A DNA stretch of 64,000 nt, from NCBI RefSeq assembly GCF_030817215.1, contig NZ_JAUSZA010000001.1, forward strand, positions 450,501 through 514,500, in the 5' to 3' direction. The DNA is from Paenibacillus sp. V4I3 (GTDB taxonomy: Bacteria; Bacillota; Bacilli; Paenibacillales; NBRC-103111). Made by a program: the position numbers and the translations under genes. The stretch's first letter is position 1. Every line of letters starts with the position of its first letter. The notes under the pieces were generated by a model that was not told the DNA's origin, ran no database searches, and was given only the letters and a program-made list of their open reading frames with translations. Positions 50,589 through 59,181 of the stretch are shown here, one piece after another.

Positions 50589-51377
50589 TCACATCGTATG
50601 CTGGTCATGCACAATTGCAACTAGATACCACTGAGTGCCTGAGTTTTCGTAAACAAGCCGCAGACTGGTCCAATCCATCCCCTGAAACTGCGGATCTAGA
50701 CCGGGATAATGATACTCCACCGTAATCGCTGAAGTCGTCGGATATACACTAAACACATTATTAATCATATTCCCTTTGCCAAGAATAATGTTATAGCTGA
50801 TTTGTGGTGCGGCTGCAAAATCTTCGTTATATACGAATTTATCCCAATAGTCGGGAAAAGTGAGATCAATGGGGTCACCTGAACCATCGTAGTCGCCCCA
50901 GTGTGTAGTGCTGGTATTTGCCCAAAGGGCTGCAAGCCCGCTGCCTAGAACCTGGATGTCACTCGACACATGAATATAGGAGTACGGTGAGAATTGTACA
51001 CCTTTCTTCGGATGGATTAGCTCTGCGAGCTTTTTCAGATCCTGCTCCTTCAGCGCTTGTATCGTTTCTTTGGCTCGGCTTTCGATTGCTTTTTTCGCGT
51101 CGGCTTCTTTGGCGAACGAAGTTGGACTTGGTTTGATACTAGGCGTAGCAGTGGGGAGAGGCGCCTGTATAGTTGGAGCTGGCGTGAGTGCTGGTGTTGG
51201 GGAGATTGGCATCGATGGTGTTGGAGCTGGAGATGCTGTTGGTGGTACCATTGATGTCGGTTGTTGGCTGCTGCTGCTTGTGCTTGTGCCTGTGCCACCT
51301 TTTGTTTGCTCACCCACACATCCAGTCATCACACTCATTATTGCTGCCACCAAAACCATCTCCATCATGCGTCTCAT
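50589..51377 (-). CDS. lipoprotein with Pro/Thr-rich linker
   Basis: This protein of about 262 residues starts at ATG 51377 (MRRMMEMVLVAAIMSVM) behind GGAGGAG at 8 nt. The lipobox SVMTGC places the lipidated Cys near 19. A Ser/Gln/Pro/Thr linker (about 25-90) leads to a globular domain (about 95-262) with ESRAKETIQALKEQDLKKLAELIHPKKGV near its start, typical of secreted SnoaL/NTF2-like wall-associated domains. Similar modules occur in many Paenibacillus lipoproteins; no function is known. Confidence 0.85.
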   Translation of the reverse strand: MRRMMEMVLVAAIMSVMTGCVGEQTKGGTGTSTSSSSQQPTSMVPPTASPAPTPSMPISPTPALTPAPTIQAPLPTATPSIKPSPTSFAKEADAKKAIESRAKETIQALKEQDLKKLAELIHPKKGVQFSPYSYIHVSSDIQVLGSGLAALWANTSTTHWGDYDGSGDPIDLTFPDYWDKFVYNEDFAAAPQISYNIILGKGNMINNVFSVYPTTSAITVEYHYPGLDPQFQGMDWTSLRLVYENSGTQWYLVAIVHDQHTM

Positions 51378-51649
51378 CCGACTCACTCCTCCACAAATTT
51401 ACTTCCTTATCTCACCAGACGCAGTAATGAGGGTAAAGGTTACGCATTCTGAGGTATCTACAATAAAAAGGCGTATGCCTAGAAAGAAGTGAACGAAGTA
51501 AAAGAAGTGAAAGAAGTAAATAAGCTAAAATAATCGGCTTACTCAGTCCTTGGGCGAGAGTGTTTGCAAGGTTGATGCAAAGCAAGTTAATTCCCTAGAC
51601 GAAGATGTGTAACATTCGATTGCTTATCCGTGTAATGTTGTAGTTCGTA

Positions 51650-51917
51650 GACTGTCGATTCATTCTTCCAATCTTGTTCTAGATTGAGGTGTCTTAAATA
51701 AGGATCAATCGTCAACTATGCTGGGTTGAGGTTGCTGGATGAATGAATGATGTTGTAGAAAGTGCAACTGTATAAAATATAACATTGGTAGCCACTATAG
51801 CCCATTTGCCCTCACGAAAGCTGAATGACTCTAAAATCAAATTTTGGAAAAGCAATTCCAGCCATAAGTGGCTCTATATCCTATAAGAAGGCTAAATTGT
51901 TATACAGCATACAACAT
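51650..51917. repeat. intergenic palindrome array, copy C (decayed)
   Basis: A 100-bp leader (GACTGTCGATTCATTC from 51650) matches the leader of copy D at 60835. Palindrome ATGTTGTA-GAAAG-TGCAACTG (51750-51770) then runs directly into a truncated partner (TGTATAAAATATAACATTGG) as if the middle units were deleted. A further unit, TTGTTATA-CAGCA-TACAACAT, lies at 51897-51917. No gene lies in 51378-52252. Confidence 0.75.
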
Positions 51918-51956
51918 CCTTAGCTTGCCTTCCTATTCCGCATTTCTATTTTCTCC

Positions 51957-51990
51957 AAAAAAAGCACTAACCCAGTTCGGGTTAGTGCTT
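51957..51990 (-). terminator. rho-independent terminator, minus strand
   Basis: AAGCACTAACCC-GAACT-GGGTTAGTGCTT on the minus strand is a 12-bp perfect stem followed by seven U. It presumably ends the transcript from the genes at 53607-52253, about 260 bp after the last stop codon. Confidence 0.85.
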
Positions 51991-52252
51991 GGGAACGTCC
52001 ACGGATGAGTGGACACGCGGGATTGTGAAGGTAGGTGAAGCTGGTCCGCCTATAAGGATGATTTTCATCCTTATGGCAGAGCGCTCGGCCGCGGGCGCGA
52101 GGTAGCGATGTTTTTCATCGCTATGGCTATGCTTTCGCGCGCCTCACGCCAGCTCGTCCCTCTCACTCTCCCGCCTCGCTACACAAGCCCGCCCACTCGC
52201 GCGGAATTCGCTCACTCTAGCGCAGCTTCCGCGCCGCTTCCCCCGCTCCATT
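51991..52252. other. GC-rich noncoding stretch with two matched hairpins
   Basis: This interval lies between the small-protein stop and its terminator and has no open frame I can support. It contains ATAAGGATGA-TTT-TCATCCTTAT (about 52052-52074) and TAGCGATG-TTTTT-CATCGCTA (about 52107-52127), followed by very GC-rich sequence. As a transcribed 3' region it could be a structured RNA or a decayed mobile segment. Confidence 0.4.
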
Positions 52253-52669
52253 TCACAACCGGATACCAGCGCTGAAATGGTTGTAATCGTCAGTGGACGG
52301 GTCAAAAGCCGCCTCTTCCTCGCTCGGCACTGCGTCGGTTACGGACGATGCGTTCGCCTCAGCGTAGCTCTCGGACCAATCCTCATTCACGGTATGGGCC
52401 GGAATGCGGATGGAACCCTCCAGATCGTATGCCATGCTGTATATCGCTGGCTCTGACTCAGCCTGCGGACGATCTACTAAGCGCCCGCCGTGCGACTGCG
52501 CAATTTCTAGCGCAGACGTTATCTCCTGTGCATCAAGATGGATGTGCACCGTGGACATCTCTCCACCCAGTAATTCCGGCTTGTAGCCGAGCTCGTCCAG
52601 CGTATCAAGCGCAAGAAGCGCATCCCGCTCCTTATCAAATTCAAAAAATATAGGAACAAAGCTCTTCAT
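52253..52669 (-). CDS. hypothetical protein with ACT-like N-terminal domain
   Basis: This 138-residue protein starts at ATG 52669 (MKSFVPIFFEFDKERDAL) behind AAAGGATG at 7 nt. The first 70 residues alternate strands and helices (ALDTLDELGYKPELLGG, VHIHLDAQEITSALEIAQ), suggesting a ferredoxin-like alpha/beta fold. The remainder is acidic and low in complexity. There is no signal peptide. It follows the inositol monophosphatase gene by 65 bp, probably on the same transcript. The family is not recognised. Confidence 0.7.
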   Translation of the reverse strand: MKSFVPIFFEFDKERDALLALDTLDELGYKPELLGGEMSTVHIHLDAQEITSALEIAQSHGGRLVDRPQAESEPAIYSMAYDLEGSIRIPAHTVNEDWSESYAEANASSVTDAVPSEEEAAFDPSTDDYNHFSAGIRL

Positions 52670-52734
52670 CGCATAGCATCCTTTCTTCCTCAACATGCAA
52701 AGTATGCCATTATCATCTGCATATTGTTCCCACA

Positions 52735-53607
52735 TTATTCTACTCTGATGGCTTCTTGCACGAATGCCAGCAGCTCCGAATGATATTCTGGCACTGCAGC
52801 CACCAAATACACCGCCTGTGCCATCTCTTTCCCCCCTACTGAGCTTGTACTTACACCTGCATTTGCACTCGTACCCGAGCCCCCAAGCATAGCTACCGGA
52901 TTACCCTCGAAATCCGTCACCTTCACGCCGGCCTCCTGTGCAAGCAGCAAGCCCGCATACAAATCCTCACCTTCGGAGTTGTACAGCACGACACCGTGCA
53001 GGTCGCCCCTCGCGAGCATCGCCCAGGTCAATGACGGTGCCCACATGCGCAGCACTCTTTTAACCGAATGCTCTAGATGATGCCTTAGCCCTAAGGCTCT
53101 ATGATCGTTCTTGCCAACCCCATGGCCTTGAATCCATGAAATCGTGGACTTGACCAACGGACCTTTCGGCTTCGCCTCAAGCTTAATATCCTCCTGCCAA
53201 GCACCTTCGTCCTTAACAGCAACATAATTTAGACCCAAAGCCGAATCACGGATTACCCCTAGGACAATTTGTCCCTGATAGCTCAAAGAGATGCAAACCC
53301 CATAAAGCGGTATGCCCAAGGCAAAATTATTCGTTCCATCCAGTGGATCGACATGCCATACCCAATCGCTGGCAGCCCCTCCTTCACCTGCTTCTTCACT
53401 ATATATACGATGACTCGGAAATACCGCCAGGATGTCCTCCACAATCAAACGATCCGCCTGCACATCCACTTCGGTGACCAAATCGCCTCGATCATCCTTA
53501 TGCTGAATGGTCAGCTTACCTCCGAAACGCTCTCTTGCTAGTTCTCCTGCTTTCGTTGCCGCTTTAACAGCAACCTCACTTGCTAATGACCACTCGTTAC
53601 GATTCAT
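52735..53607 (-). CDS. inositol monophosphatase family protein
   Basis: This 290-residue protein has the full metal-dependent phosphatase set: GDLVTEVDVQADRLI (about 42-56), SEEAGEGG (Glu70-Glu71 region) and the signature WHVDPLDGTNNFALGIP (about 85-100). The C-terminal counterpart WAMLARGDLHGVVLYNSEGEDLYAG stands where WDxAAG is usual; the expected WD is replaced, so substrate choice may differ. Candidates are inositol phosphate, NADP or PAP. It has no other enzyme neighbours to narrow the choice. Confidence 0.88.
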   Translation of the reverse strand: MNRNEWSLASEVAVKAATKAGELARERFGGKLTIQHKDDRGDLVTEVDVQADRLIVEDILAVFPSHRIYSEEAGEGGAASDWVWHVDPLDGTNNFALGIPLYGVCISLSYQGQIVLGVIRDSALGLNYVAVKDEGAWQEDIKLEAKPKGPLVKSTISWIQGHGVGKNDHRALGLRHHLEHSVKRVLRMWAPSLTWAMLARGDLHGVVLYNSEGEDLYAGLLLAQEAGVKVTDFEGNPVAMLGGSGTSANAGVSTSSVGGKEMAQAVYLVAAVPEYHSELLAFVQEAIRVE

Positions 53608-53775
53608 TCACTTAGGCTCCCTCAAGTAATCTAGTACTCCTTCACATATTTTACCATATCCTCCCTGCGAAAGTTGTCGCAAACGCAGACTGCTGCATTG
53701 ACAAGCAGCCTCTACATAAGTGATAATATAGCAAAATCAGAAGCGATATAAGCAGTCGAAAGGGGCAATACGAGT

Positions 53776-54741
53776 ATGGTTAAGCATCATCAACATAAGA
53801 TTTTGGATTGTACGATTCGGGACGGCGGTTTGGTGAACGATTGGGATTTTAGCGTGGAATTTGTCCAAGACATGTATCGCGGCCTAAGTGCAGCCGGTGT
53901 AGAATATATGGAAATTGGTTATAAAAACTCGGAAAAGCTGCTTAAAGGCGGAGCATCCGGTCCTTGGAGATTCTTGAATGAATCCTTCCTTCGTGACGTT
54001 ATTACTAAAAAGACTGATACGAAACTATCTGCTCTTGTAGATATCGGCCGTGTCGATGAGAATGACATTTTACCTCGTGAAGACAGCTTACTTGACCTGA
54101 TCCGCGTTGCTTGTTACATCAAAGACGTTGATAAAGGCCTTGAGCTTGTTGAAAAATTCAATAACATGGGCTACGAAACGTCACTTAACATTATGGCGCT
54201 TTCCCACGTAATGGAAAATGAACTGGTCGAAGCTTTTGAAGAAATCAATAAAAGCCCTGTTGACGTTGTCTATATCGTAGACTCCTATGGCAGCATGGAT
54301 CATAAAGACATTGACTACCTCGTAACGAAGTTCCAACGTCTGCTTCCTGAGAAAGAACTTGGCTTACATATGCACAACAACCTGCAGCTTGCTTTCGCAA
54401 ACACAATTGCCGGTGCTTCCAAAGGCGTGACTTTCCTTGATTCCTCCGTTTATGGAATGGGCCGCGCAGCAGGGAACTGTACGACGGAACTACTTCTTAG
54501 CTATTTAAAAGGAGCACGTTACGACATTCGTCCCGTACTTGAAATTATCGAGAAACACATGATTACTATGCGTCAAAAATGGGATTGGGGCTACCTCATT
54601 CCTTACATGATCGTTGGAGCGCTTGATGAGCATCCGCGTACGGCTATGGCTCAACTTAGCTCAGATGAAAGAAATAACTTTGTAGATTTCTACGACCGTT
54701 TGACTTCCGTAGAGACAGCTCCAATTGTTCATAAAAACTAA
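53776..54741 (+). CDS. HMGL-like aldolase-domain protein
   Basis: This 321-residue TIM-barrel protein begins with the HMGL/DRE motif LDCTIRDGGLVNDWDF (about 9-24) and has the metal-binding HMHNN near residue 198, plus GMGRAAGNCTTELLL. These are the landmarks of 4-hydroxy-2-oxovalerate aldolase and isopropylmalate synthase relatives. It lacks the C-terminal regulatory domain of leuA/cimA enzymes. It stands alone between convergent neighbours. The reaction cannot be named; in related genomes such genes are annotated only as 'aldolase catalytic domain'. Confidence 0.85.
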   Translation: MVKHHQHKILDCTIRDGGLVNDWDFSVEFVQDMYRGLSAAGVEYMEIGYKNSEKLLKGGASGPWRFLNESFLRDVITKKTDTKLSALVDIGRVDENDILPREDSLLDLIRVACYIKDVDKGLELVEKFNNMGYETSLNIMALSHVMENELVEAFEEINKSPVDVVYIVDSYGSMDHKDIDYLVTKFQRLLPEKELGLHMHNNLQLAFANTIAGASKGVTFLDSSVYGMGRAAGNCTTELLLSYLKGARYDIRPVLEIIEKHMITMRQKWDWGYLIPYMIVGALDEHPRTAMAQLSSDERNNFVDFYDRLTSVETAPIVHKN

Positions 54742-54756
54742 TAATCTCAATTGAAA

Positions 54757-54820
54757 AAGACCCCTTATTGACAGTTCTCGAAAGGCTTCGGCCTTCTGAC
54801 TATCGATAAGGGGTTTCTCA
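54757..54820. terminator. long bidirectional terminator between convergent genes
   Basis: GACCCCTTATTGACAGT (from 54759) pairs with ACTATCGATAAGGGGTTTC, with an inner GAAGGC/GCCTTC stem around a TTCG-like loop. A/T tracts lie on both sides. Confidence 0.85.
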
Positions 54821-54838
54821 TATGCCCTAACCTTAAGA

Positions 54839-55162
54839 TTATTTGATGATTTTGGCTGATACGACGTAGTCTTCTGCATACGCACGGTCAATAAGGAAGA
54901 TGAAATCCTCTTCGTCTCGGCGATACGGGTTTTTTTTGCGGAACACTTCAATATACTCACTCTCAATTAACTCGGTACAATTCTCGTCTGCGTAGATCAA
55001 TCCGTCTTCTAAACGTTTTAGCGCCTCAACCATAACCTCCCGCGATTTGAGCTCCCCTTGAATCTCCACATAGACTCTTGCGGTAGCATCGTGGTCTTGC
55101 AGTAAAATCGCTACTTTCTGGTTGGATTTGATGCGCACCTTCTTTTTCGGAGATATACTCAT
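54839..55162 (-). CDS. hypothetical protein, 107 residues
   Basis: This small soluble protein starts MSISPKKKVRIKSNQKVAIL with a basic first 15 residues, then an alternating strand/helix pattern rich in acidic residues (VMVEALKRLEDGLIYADENC, EYIEVFRKKNPYRRDEEDF). The start at 55162 follows AAGGAGTAGGACAG. There is no signal peptide, membrane segment or metal motif. The family is not recognised. It is transcribed toward the aldolase-like gene and away from the two-component operon. Confidence 0.75.
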   Translation of the reverse strand: MSISPKKKVRIKSNQKVAILLQDHDATARVYVEIQGELKSREVMVEALKRLEDGLIYADENCTELIESEYIEVFRKKNPYRRDEEDFIFLIDRAYAEDYVVSAKIIK

Positions 55163-55365
55163 CTGTCCTACTCCTTCATTAGTCTTCTATGAGTTATTTT
55201 ATGTCACAAAGGATGAACGCGGACTAGGCTAATGAACGCTAACGAGATATTCCCCCAAAGACTGGGCTTTTCACATATGTATGTAAATGTTCTGAAGAGA
55301 GAAAATAAAGAACGAATCGACACCGCTGACCATCAGAGAGCCGTTAGGAGTGAAATCTATCCGCC

Positions 55366-56130
55366 ATGAGCCGCATATTGCTAATTGAGGACGAAGAACG
55401 CATCGCCAGGGTGCTTCAGCTGGAGCTGGAGCATGAAGGCTATGAGGTACATACAAGAGCAGATGGGCGCTCTGGACTGAATGCAGCCTTAAACGAGTCG
55501 GAGGACTGGGAGCTTATCTTGCTTGACGTCATGCTGCCAGAGTTGAGCGGTCTTGAGGTGCTTCGCCGCATACGGCAGGTAAACGCTGCCCTTCCCATTA
55601 TCCTGCTGACGGCACGCGATGCTGTCCCAGACCGAGTCAGCGGACTTGACCAAGGCGCTAACGACTATGTAACGAAACCTTTTGCCACGATCGAGCTGCT
55701 CGCCCGCATTCGCAGTCTACTTCGCCAAAGAAGCTTGCAGGACCAGTCAGCAGAGCAGCCTCATTTGCTGAAAGTGGATGATCTGAGCATGGATTTAAAG
55801 AGTAGAGCCGTTACCCGAGAAGGTACACCGATCGAATTAACCCCTACGGAGTTTGATTTATTGCGCTTTCTTATTCAGCACCAGGACGAAGTGAAGTCGC
55901 GGGAGCAGATCATTTCTGAGGTTTGGGGATATGATTTCGTAGGAGATACGAACGTAGTTGACGTGTATATCCGATATTTGCGGCAAAAAGTGGACAAGCC
56001 CTTTTCCTCCAAGCTCATTCAGACGATACGCGGTATCGGCTATTTGTTGAAGGTTGAGCCTTCTTCAAGCAAAGAGACGGATGATTCATCTGGTGAATCT
56101 GTCCCCAAAGACGGGCAGACGCCCTCATGA
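55366..56130 (+). CDS. OmpR/PhoB-family response regulator
   Basis: This 254-residue regulator has a receiver domain (acidic pocket IEDEER, Asp54 in LILLDVMLPEL, Lys near 103 in YVTKPFATIE) and a C-terminal winged helix (about 135-230, IELTPTEFDLLRFL, VYIRYLRQKVD). It has a 25-residue Ser/Asp-rich tail. It resembles ArlR/YkoG-type regulators. The start at ATG 55366 has TAGGAGTG 13 nt upstream, which is rather far. The stop overlaps the kinase start by 4 bp. No 11-bp TCAG array is seen at its promoter, so it is separate from the 40078 system. Confidence 0.92.
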   Translation: MSRILLIEDEERIARVLQLELEHEGYEVHTRADGRSGLNAALNESEDWELILLDVMLPELSGLEVLRRIRQVNAALPIILLTARDAVPDRVSGLDQGANDYVTKPFATIELLARIRSLLRQRSLQDQSAEQPHLLKVDDLSMDLKSRAVTREGTPIELTPTEFDLLRFLIQHQDEVKSREQIISEVWGYDFVGDTNVVDVYIRYLRQKVDKPFSSKLIQTIRGIGYLLKVEPSSSKETDDSSGESVPKDGQTPS

Positions 56131-57494
56131 GCCTTAAGCTGAAAATCACATTGTGGGTTTCTGCAGGGCTGATGTTGATCCTTTTTTTCAGCTTTACTTT
56201 TGTCTACTATATGTTCATTCGGGTTACGACCAAGGGCGAAGTGGAGCTGCTGAAAGAGAAAGCCCGCACCTTGATTCTGAAGGATTTACCTAGCCATCCT
56301 GAGTTTTGGCAGAATAATTCGCAGATGGAAGAGCTCCTCATTCCGCAAGAAATGGTGCGGTATATTGCTCCTGATTCGAAGGTTGTTTACCAAATATATT
56401 CCGACCCCAAGCTGCTCCGCTTTTCTGCCAATTATGTAGACAAAGAAACGGTCATCTTAGAAACAGCGCCCGAAGGAATTTTTATATTCGTGAAAACGCC
56501 TGTGTTCAAAGAAGGGCATCAGGTTGCTATTTTAGAAATTGGACGCAACCTGAGGAGGTTGGGCGAATACTCCCGCATGCTCATCTCTATTCTTTTATTA
56601 ACTTCCACAGGTGCGCTGATACTAGCTCTCCTTGGGGGTTATTTCTACACGAATGTGCTCTTTCGTCCGCTTCAGCAATTAGTTACCATTATGCAAAACA
56701 TTGAGAAAAGCGGCTCATTTAGGCACATCCCCATGCCCGAAAAGCTCACGAATGATGAGTTAACGATGCTTGGCGCAACATTTAATAGAATGATTGATAG
56801 GCTGCAGGAAATGTTTCAAAAGCAGGAGCAATTCCTTGCGGATGCCTCACACGAGCTGCGTACGCCGCTCACGATCATTGAGAGCTACGCTAGCTTACTG
56901 CGAAGATGGGCTTTCCGGGATGATAAGCTGCGTGAAGAAGCACTCGAAGCCATCATCTCCGAATCAGCCCAGCTGAAGATTCTCACACAAAATCTGCTTT
57001 CCCTTACAGATACGGAGCGAGAAGACTGTGAACAAAAGAGCACCTTCGACCTCCTTCCAATTGCCAGGCAAACCGCAGCCTCGCTTAGAGTCACCTCTGG
57101 CAGAGAGATTGAGGTGCAGATTGAGCAAGACCTAAAAGAGCTTCATATGAACGGAGATCCTTATAAGATCAGGCAGCTTCTCATTATTTTGCTAGATAAC
57201 GCGCTCAAATACAGCCAGCAAATGGTCGTGTTGAAAATCGGCGTCACAGAGAACAAGCAGGTTACCATCGAAGTCATTGATCAAGGCATTGGCATCGCAG
57301 AAAGTGACTTACCGCACCTTTTTGACCGCTTCTATCGGACGGATAAAGCAAGGAATCGCAAGCAAGGCGGAGTGGGTCTGGGACTAGCTATTGCGGAGCA
57401 TATCGTTCAGAAGCATGAAGGGACCATTCAGCTCAAAAGCTGCTTAGGTCAAGGAACTAGCGCATTGATTACGCTGCCAAAAACGTGTCAATAA
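56127..57494 (+). CDS. sensor histidine kinase (ArlS-like)
   Basis: This 455-residue kinase has helices at about 8-30 and 152-175 around a 120-residue extracytoplasmic sensor. HAMP lies at 177-230, and HisKA has FLADASHELRTPLTIIES with His242. HATPase has N-box LLDNALKYS, DQGIGIAESDLPHLFDRF and GVGLGLAI. It overlaps the regulator gene by 4 bp and is the last gene of the pair. A hairpin GGATTCT...AGAATCC at 57510-57535 may end the transcript. Confidence 0.93.
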   Translation: MSLKLKITLWVSAGLMLILFFSFTFVYYMFIRVTTKGEVELLKEKARTLILKDLPSHPEFWQNNSQMEELLIPQEMVRYIAPDSKVVYQIYSDPKLLRFSANYVDKETVILETAPEGIFIFVKTPVFKEGHQVAILEIGRNLRRLGEYSRMLISILLLTSTGALILALLGGYFYTNVLFRPLQQLVTIMQNIEKSGSFRHIPMPEKLTNDELTMLGATFNRMIDRLQEMFQKQEQFLADASHELRTPLTIIESYASLLRRWAFRDDKLREEALEAIISESAQLKILTQNLLSLTDTEREDCEQKSTFDLLPIARQTAASLRVTSGREIEVQIEQDLKELHMNGDPYKIRQLLIILLDNALKYSQQMVVLKIGVTENKQVTIEVIDQGIGIAESDLPHLFDRFYRTDKARNRKQGGVGLGLAIAEHIVQKHEGTIQLKSCLGQGTSALITLPKTCQ

Positions 57495-57719
57495 AAACAT
57501 TATAATGGGATTCTCATCATATTCTCAGAATCCGCCTTAACACCTTTCATACCAATGGTCACAGGGTTGCAAGGTAAATGTTAGGTGGAATTTCATCTGG
57601 TATACTTGGGCTTAAGTGGACGAACACCCCACAAGTTAGCTCAGTAGAAGAGTCATGCAAATCAAGCTTTCTAATGAAAGCTCAGCATAGGCTTACAAAA
57701 CTCTAAGGAGGCAAACCAG

Positions 57720-58238
57720 ATGAAAAACCAACAACAAACGTGGTACAAGAAACTAGTCGTAGCGGCATTGACCGTTTCCATAGGACTTTCAGCAGGTATG
57801 GTGAGTGTGCCTCATCAAGCAGGAGCAGCAGAGGCTATTGATGCGTCAATCACAGCAACTTCTCGTGCCAGTCAAGTGATTTCGATCGGTAAAAACTATT
57901 TGGGAAGACCTTATCAATTCGGTGCAAAAGCGGGTCAAACGCGAACATTTGACTGCTCTTCCTTCACACAATACGTGTTCAAACGGGTTGGTGTAAACCT
58001 GCCGCGAACCTCTAAACAGCAATCCCATGTCGGAAGCTATGTATCCAGAAGCAACCTTCGCGCAGGCGATCTCGTGTTCTTCTCTATTCCGGGCAAACCC
58101 GGTGTCATTAACCATGTAGCCATTTATATGGGTAACGGCAACCTGCTTCAAACATACGGTGCAGGCGGAGTCCGTATTACTAACATTCACAGCGGAACTT
58201 GGTCGTCTCGTTACATGACTGCTCGCCGGGTCCTATAG
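57720..58238 (+). CDS. secreted NlpC/P60 peptidase
   Basis: This 172-residue protein has a signal peptide (KKLVVAALTVSIGLSAGMV, cleavage near AGA-AEA). An NlpC/P60 domain spans about 48-172, with catalytic Cys79 in TFDCSSFTQYVF, His132 in VINHVAIYMGNG and a third polar site in LLQTYGAGG. It probably cleaves gamma-D-Glu-meso-diaminopimelate bonds in peptidoglycan. SD AAGGAGG is strong. The 5' leader of about 110 nt after a TG-G-TATACT promoter (57598-57606) has one small hairpin. The gene follows a two-component operon that may control it. Confidence 0.93.
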   Translation: MKNQQQTWYKKLVVAALTVSIGLSAGMVSVPHQAGAAEAIDASITATSRASQVISIGKNYLGRPYQFGAKAGQTRTFDCSSFTQYVFKRVGVNLPRTSKQQSHVGSYVSRSNLRAGDLVFFSIPGKPGVINHVAIYMGNGNLLQTYGAGGVRITNIHSGTWSSRYMTARRVL

Positions 58239-58249
58239 TCCAACAAGGA

Positions 58250-58287
58250 TAACCCTCAGCCATAATGGCTTGAGGGTTTTTGTTTTT
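58250..58287 (+). terminator. rho-independent terminator of the NlpC/P60 gene
   Basis: AACCCTCAGCC-ATAAT-GGCTTGAGGGTT (58251-58278) is followed by a T-rich tail. Confidence 0.88.
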
Positions 58288-58333
58288 CACCTTGGAGTCT
58301 GCAAGTCAAAGTGTATTCCGCCCTCCTGACTCG

Positions 58334-58786
58334 CTAATAACGGATGTACGCCTCAACATAGTTCTCCCTTAAACCTCGCTTGCGCACCTTGATCTGCAGC
58401 AGACGTTGTTTGTAGCTCACTCTAGCCGTCCTTGGTTGCACAAGGGTCGGAAGCTTGATGATTCGGTTCTTACCGCTTAGAAAGCCAGTCAGCTTGATTT
58501 GATTGGATTTTACAAACACCTGCAACGCTCTTGGATCTTCATCTTTGGCAATCTTCACCTTAATAATTACGTGCTCATGTGTCTCAAAGATTTCTGAGCC
58601 CGCATATCCAGAAAGATTGGCATCCAAACCCGGCATCGCTTTTTTCAGCATGTCCTGTACATATCCCTCGGCCCACGTCATATTATCTAGAAAGGTCTGC
58701 CCTTTTTCACCGAAAGGCAGCTTTTGCCCAAGGAACTTCTCAACATGCTCCCACTTTAGCCAAGGATGACGATTAAACCCGCTCAA
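58334..58786 (-). CDS. Hsp20/alpha-crystallin-like protein next to gerP
   Basis: This protein of about 150 residues starts at TTG 58786 (MSGFNRHPWLKWEHVEKFLG) behind GAGGTGA at 6 nt; a longer frame to 58840 lacks a ribosome site. The C-terminal half (about 75-150) has the alpha-crystallin pattern IFETHEHVIIKVKIAKDEDPRAL with VFVKSNQIKLTGF, then basic strands. Similar proteins lie beside gerP operons in related spore formers. It is divergent from gerPA, so a sporulation or coat role is plausible, though not shown. Confidence 0.75.
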   Translation of the reverse strand: MSGFNRHPWLKWEHVEKFLGQKLPFGEKGQTFLDNMTWAEGYVQDMLKKAMPGLDANLSGYAGSEIFETHEHVIIKVKIAKDEDPRALQVFVKSNQIKLTGFLSGKNRIIKLPTLVQPRTARVSYKQRLLQIKVRKRGLRENYVEAYIRY

Positions 58787-58858
58787 GCCTATCACCTCAT
58801 TTTCACTAGCAGTATATGTGCCTACTCCCTGATGTGACACCCAAATGAAAAACAGGGC

Positions 58859-58886
58859 ACCTCTAGGCGAATACCCTCATATACTA
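58859..58886 (+). promoter_or_regulatory. sigma-K-type promoter of the gerP operon
   Basis: CATATACTA (58878-58886) fits the sigma-K -10 consensus CATANNNTA exactly. AC at 58859-58860 lies 17 bp upstream, where the short -35 element is expected. gerPA starts 30 bp downstream. Mother-cell expression late in sporulation is the known pattern for gerP. Confidence 0.75.
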
Positions 58887-58916
58887 TAGTTGTGATAAGC
58901 GCAAGGGGGATCGACT

Positions 58917-59141
58917 ATGCCGTCTATCGTAGGGAATGTCAAAATCATTAGCGTGGGGTCGGGCTCCGTCGTCCACTTCGGCGATTCCTTTATCATCGCA
59001 CCTAACAGCTCCTCCAAAACTTTTGCCGGGGCAGGCTCATTTAATACCGGGGATTTCCCTCGCATCTATAATGCCTATAGCACCACCGTAACCAACGATT
59101 CCGACCTTATCGAGAACAATGCCAGTGGAGTAATCATTTAA
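58917..59141 (+). CDS. gerPA: spore germination protein GerPA (GerPA/GerPF family)
   Basis: This 74-residue protein, MPSIVGNVKIISVGSGSVVHFGD, belongs to the GerPA/GerPF family (FGDSFIIAP and SKTFAGAGSFNTGD). It is a mother-cell-made spore coat component needed for germinant access through the coat. AAGGGGGA supports the start, and a sigma-K-type promoter lies just upstream. It is first of five genes. GerPA and GerPF are similar, so this copy might be called either; its first position favours gerPA. Confidence 0.88.
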   Translation: MPSIVGNVKIISVGSGSVVHFGDSFIIAPNSSSKTFAGAGSFNTGDFPRIYNAYSTTVTNDSDLIENNASGVII

Positions 59142-59181
59142 TTCCATTCATTTATTAACCTGAGCGAGGTGTTCATCCAAA

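Noticed and set aside
51070..51492. Overlapping plus-strand frames opposite the lipoprotein gene
   Set aside because: They arise from the Pro/Thr/Ser-rich linker of the lipoprotein read backwards; no ribosome site.
57607..57719. c-di-AMP (ydaO/yuaA) riboswitch upstream of the NlpC/P60 gene
   Set aside because: This riboswitch is common before such wall hydrolases, but its conserved core sequences are not found in this leader.
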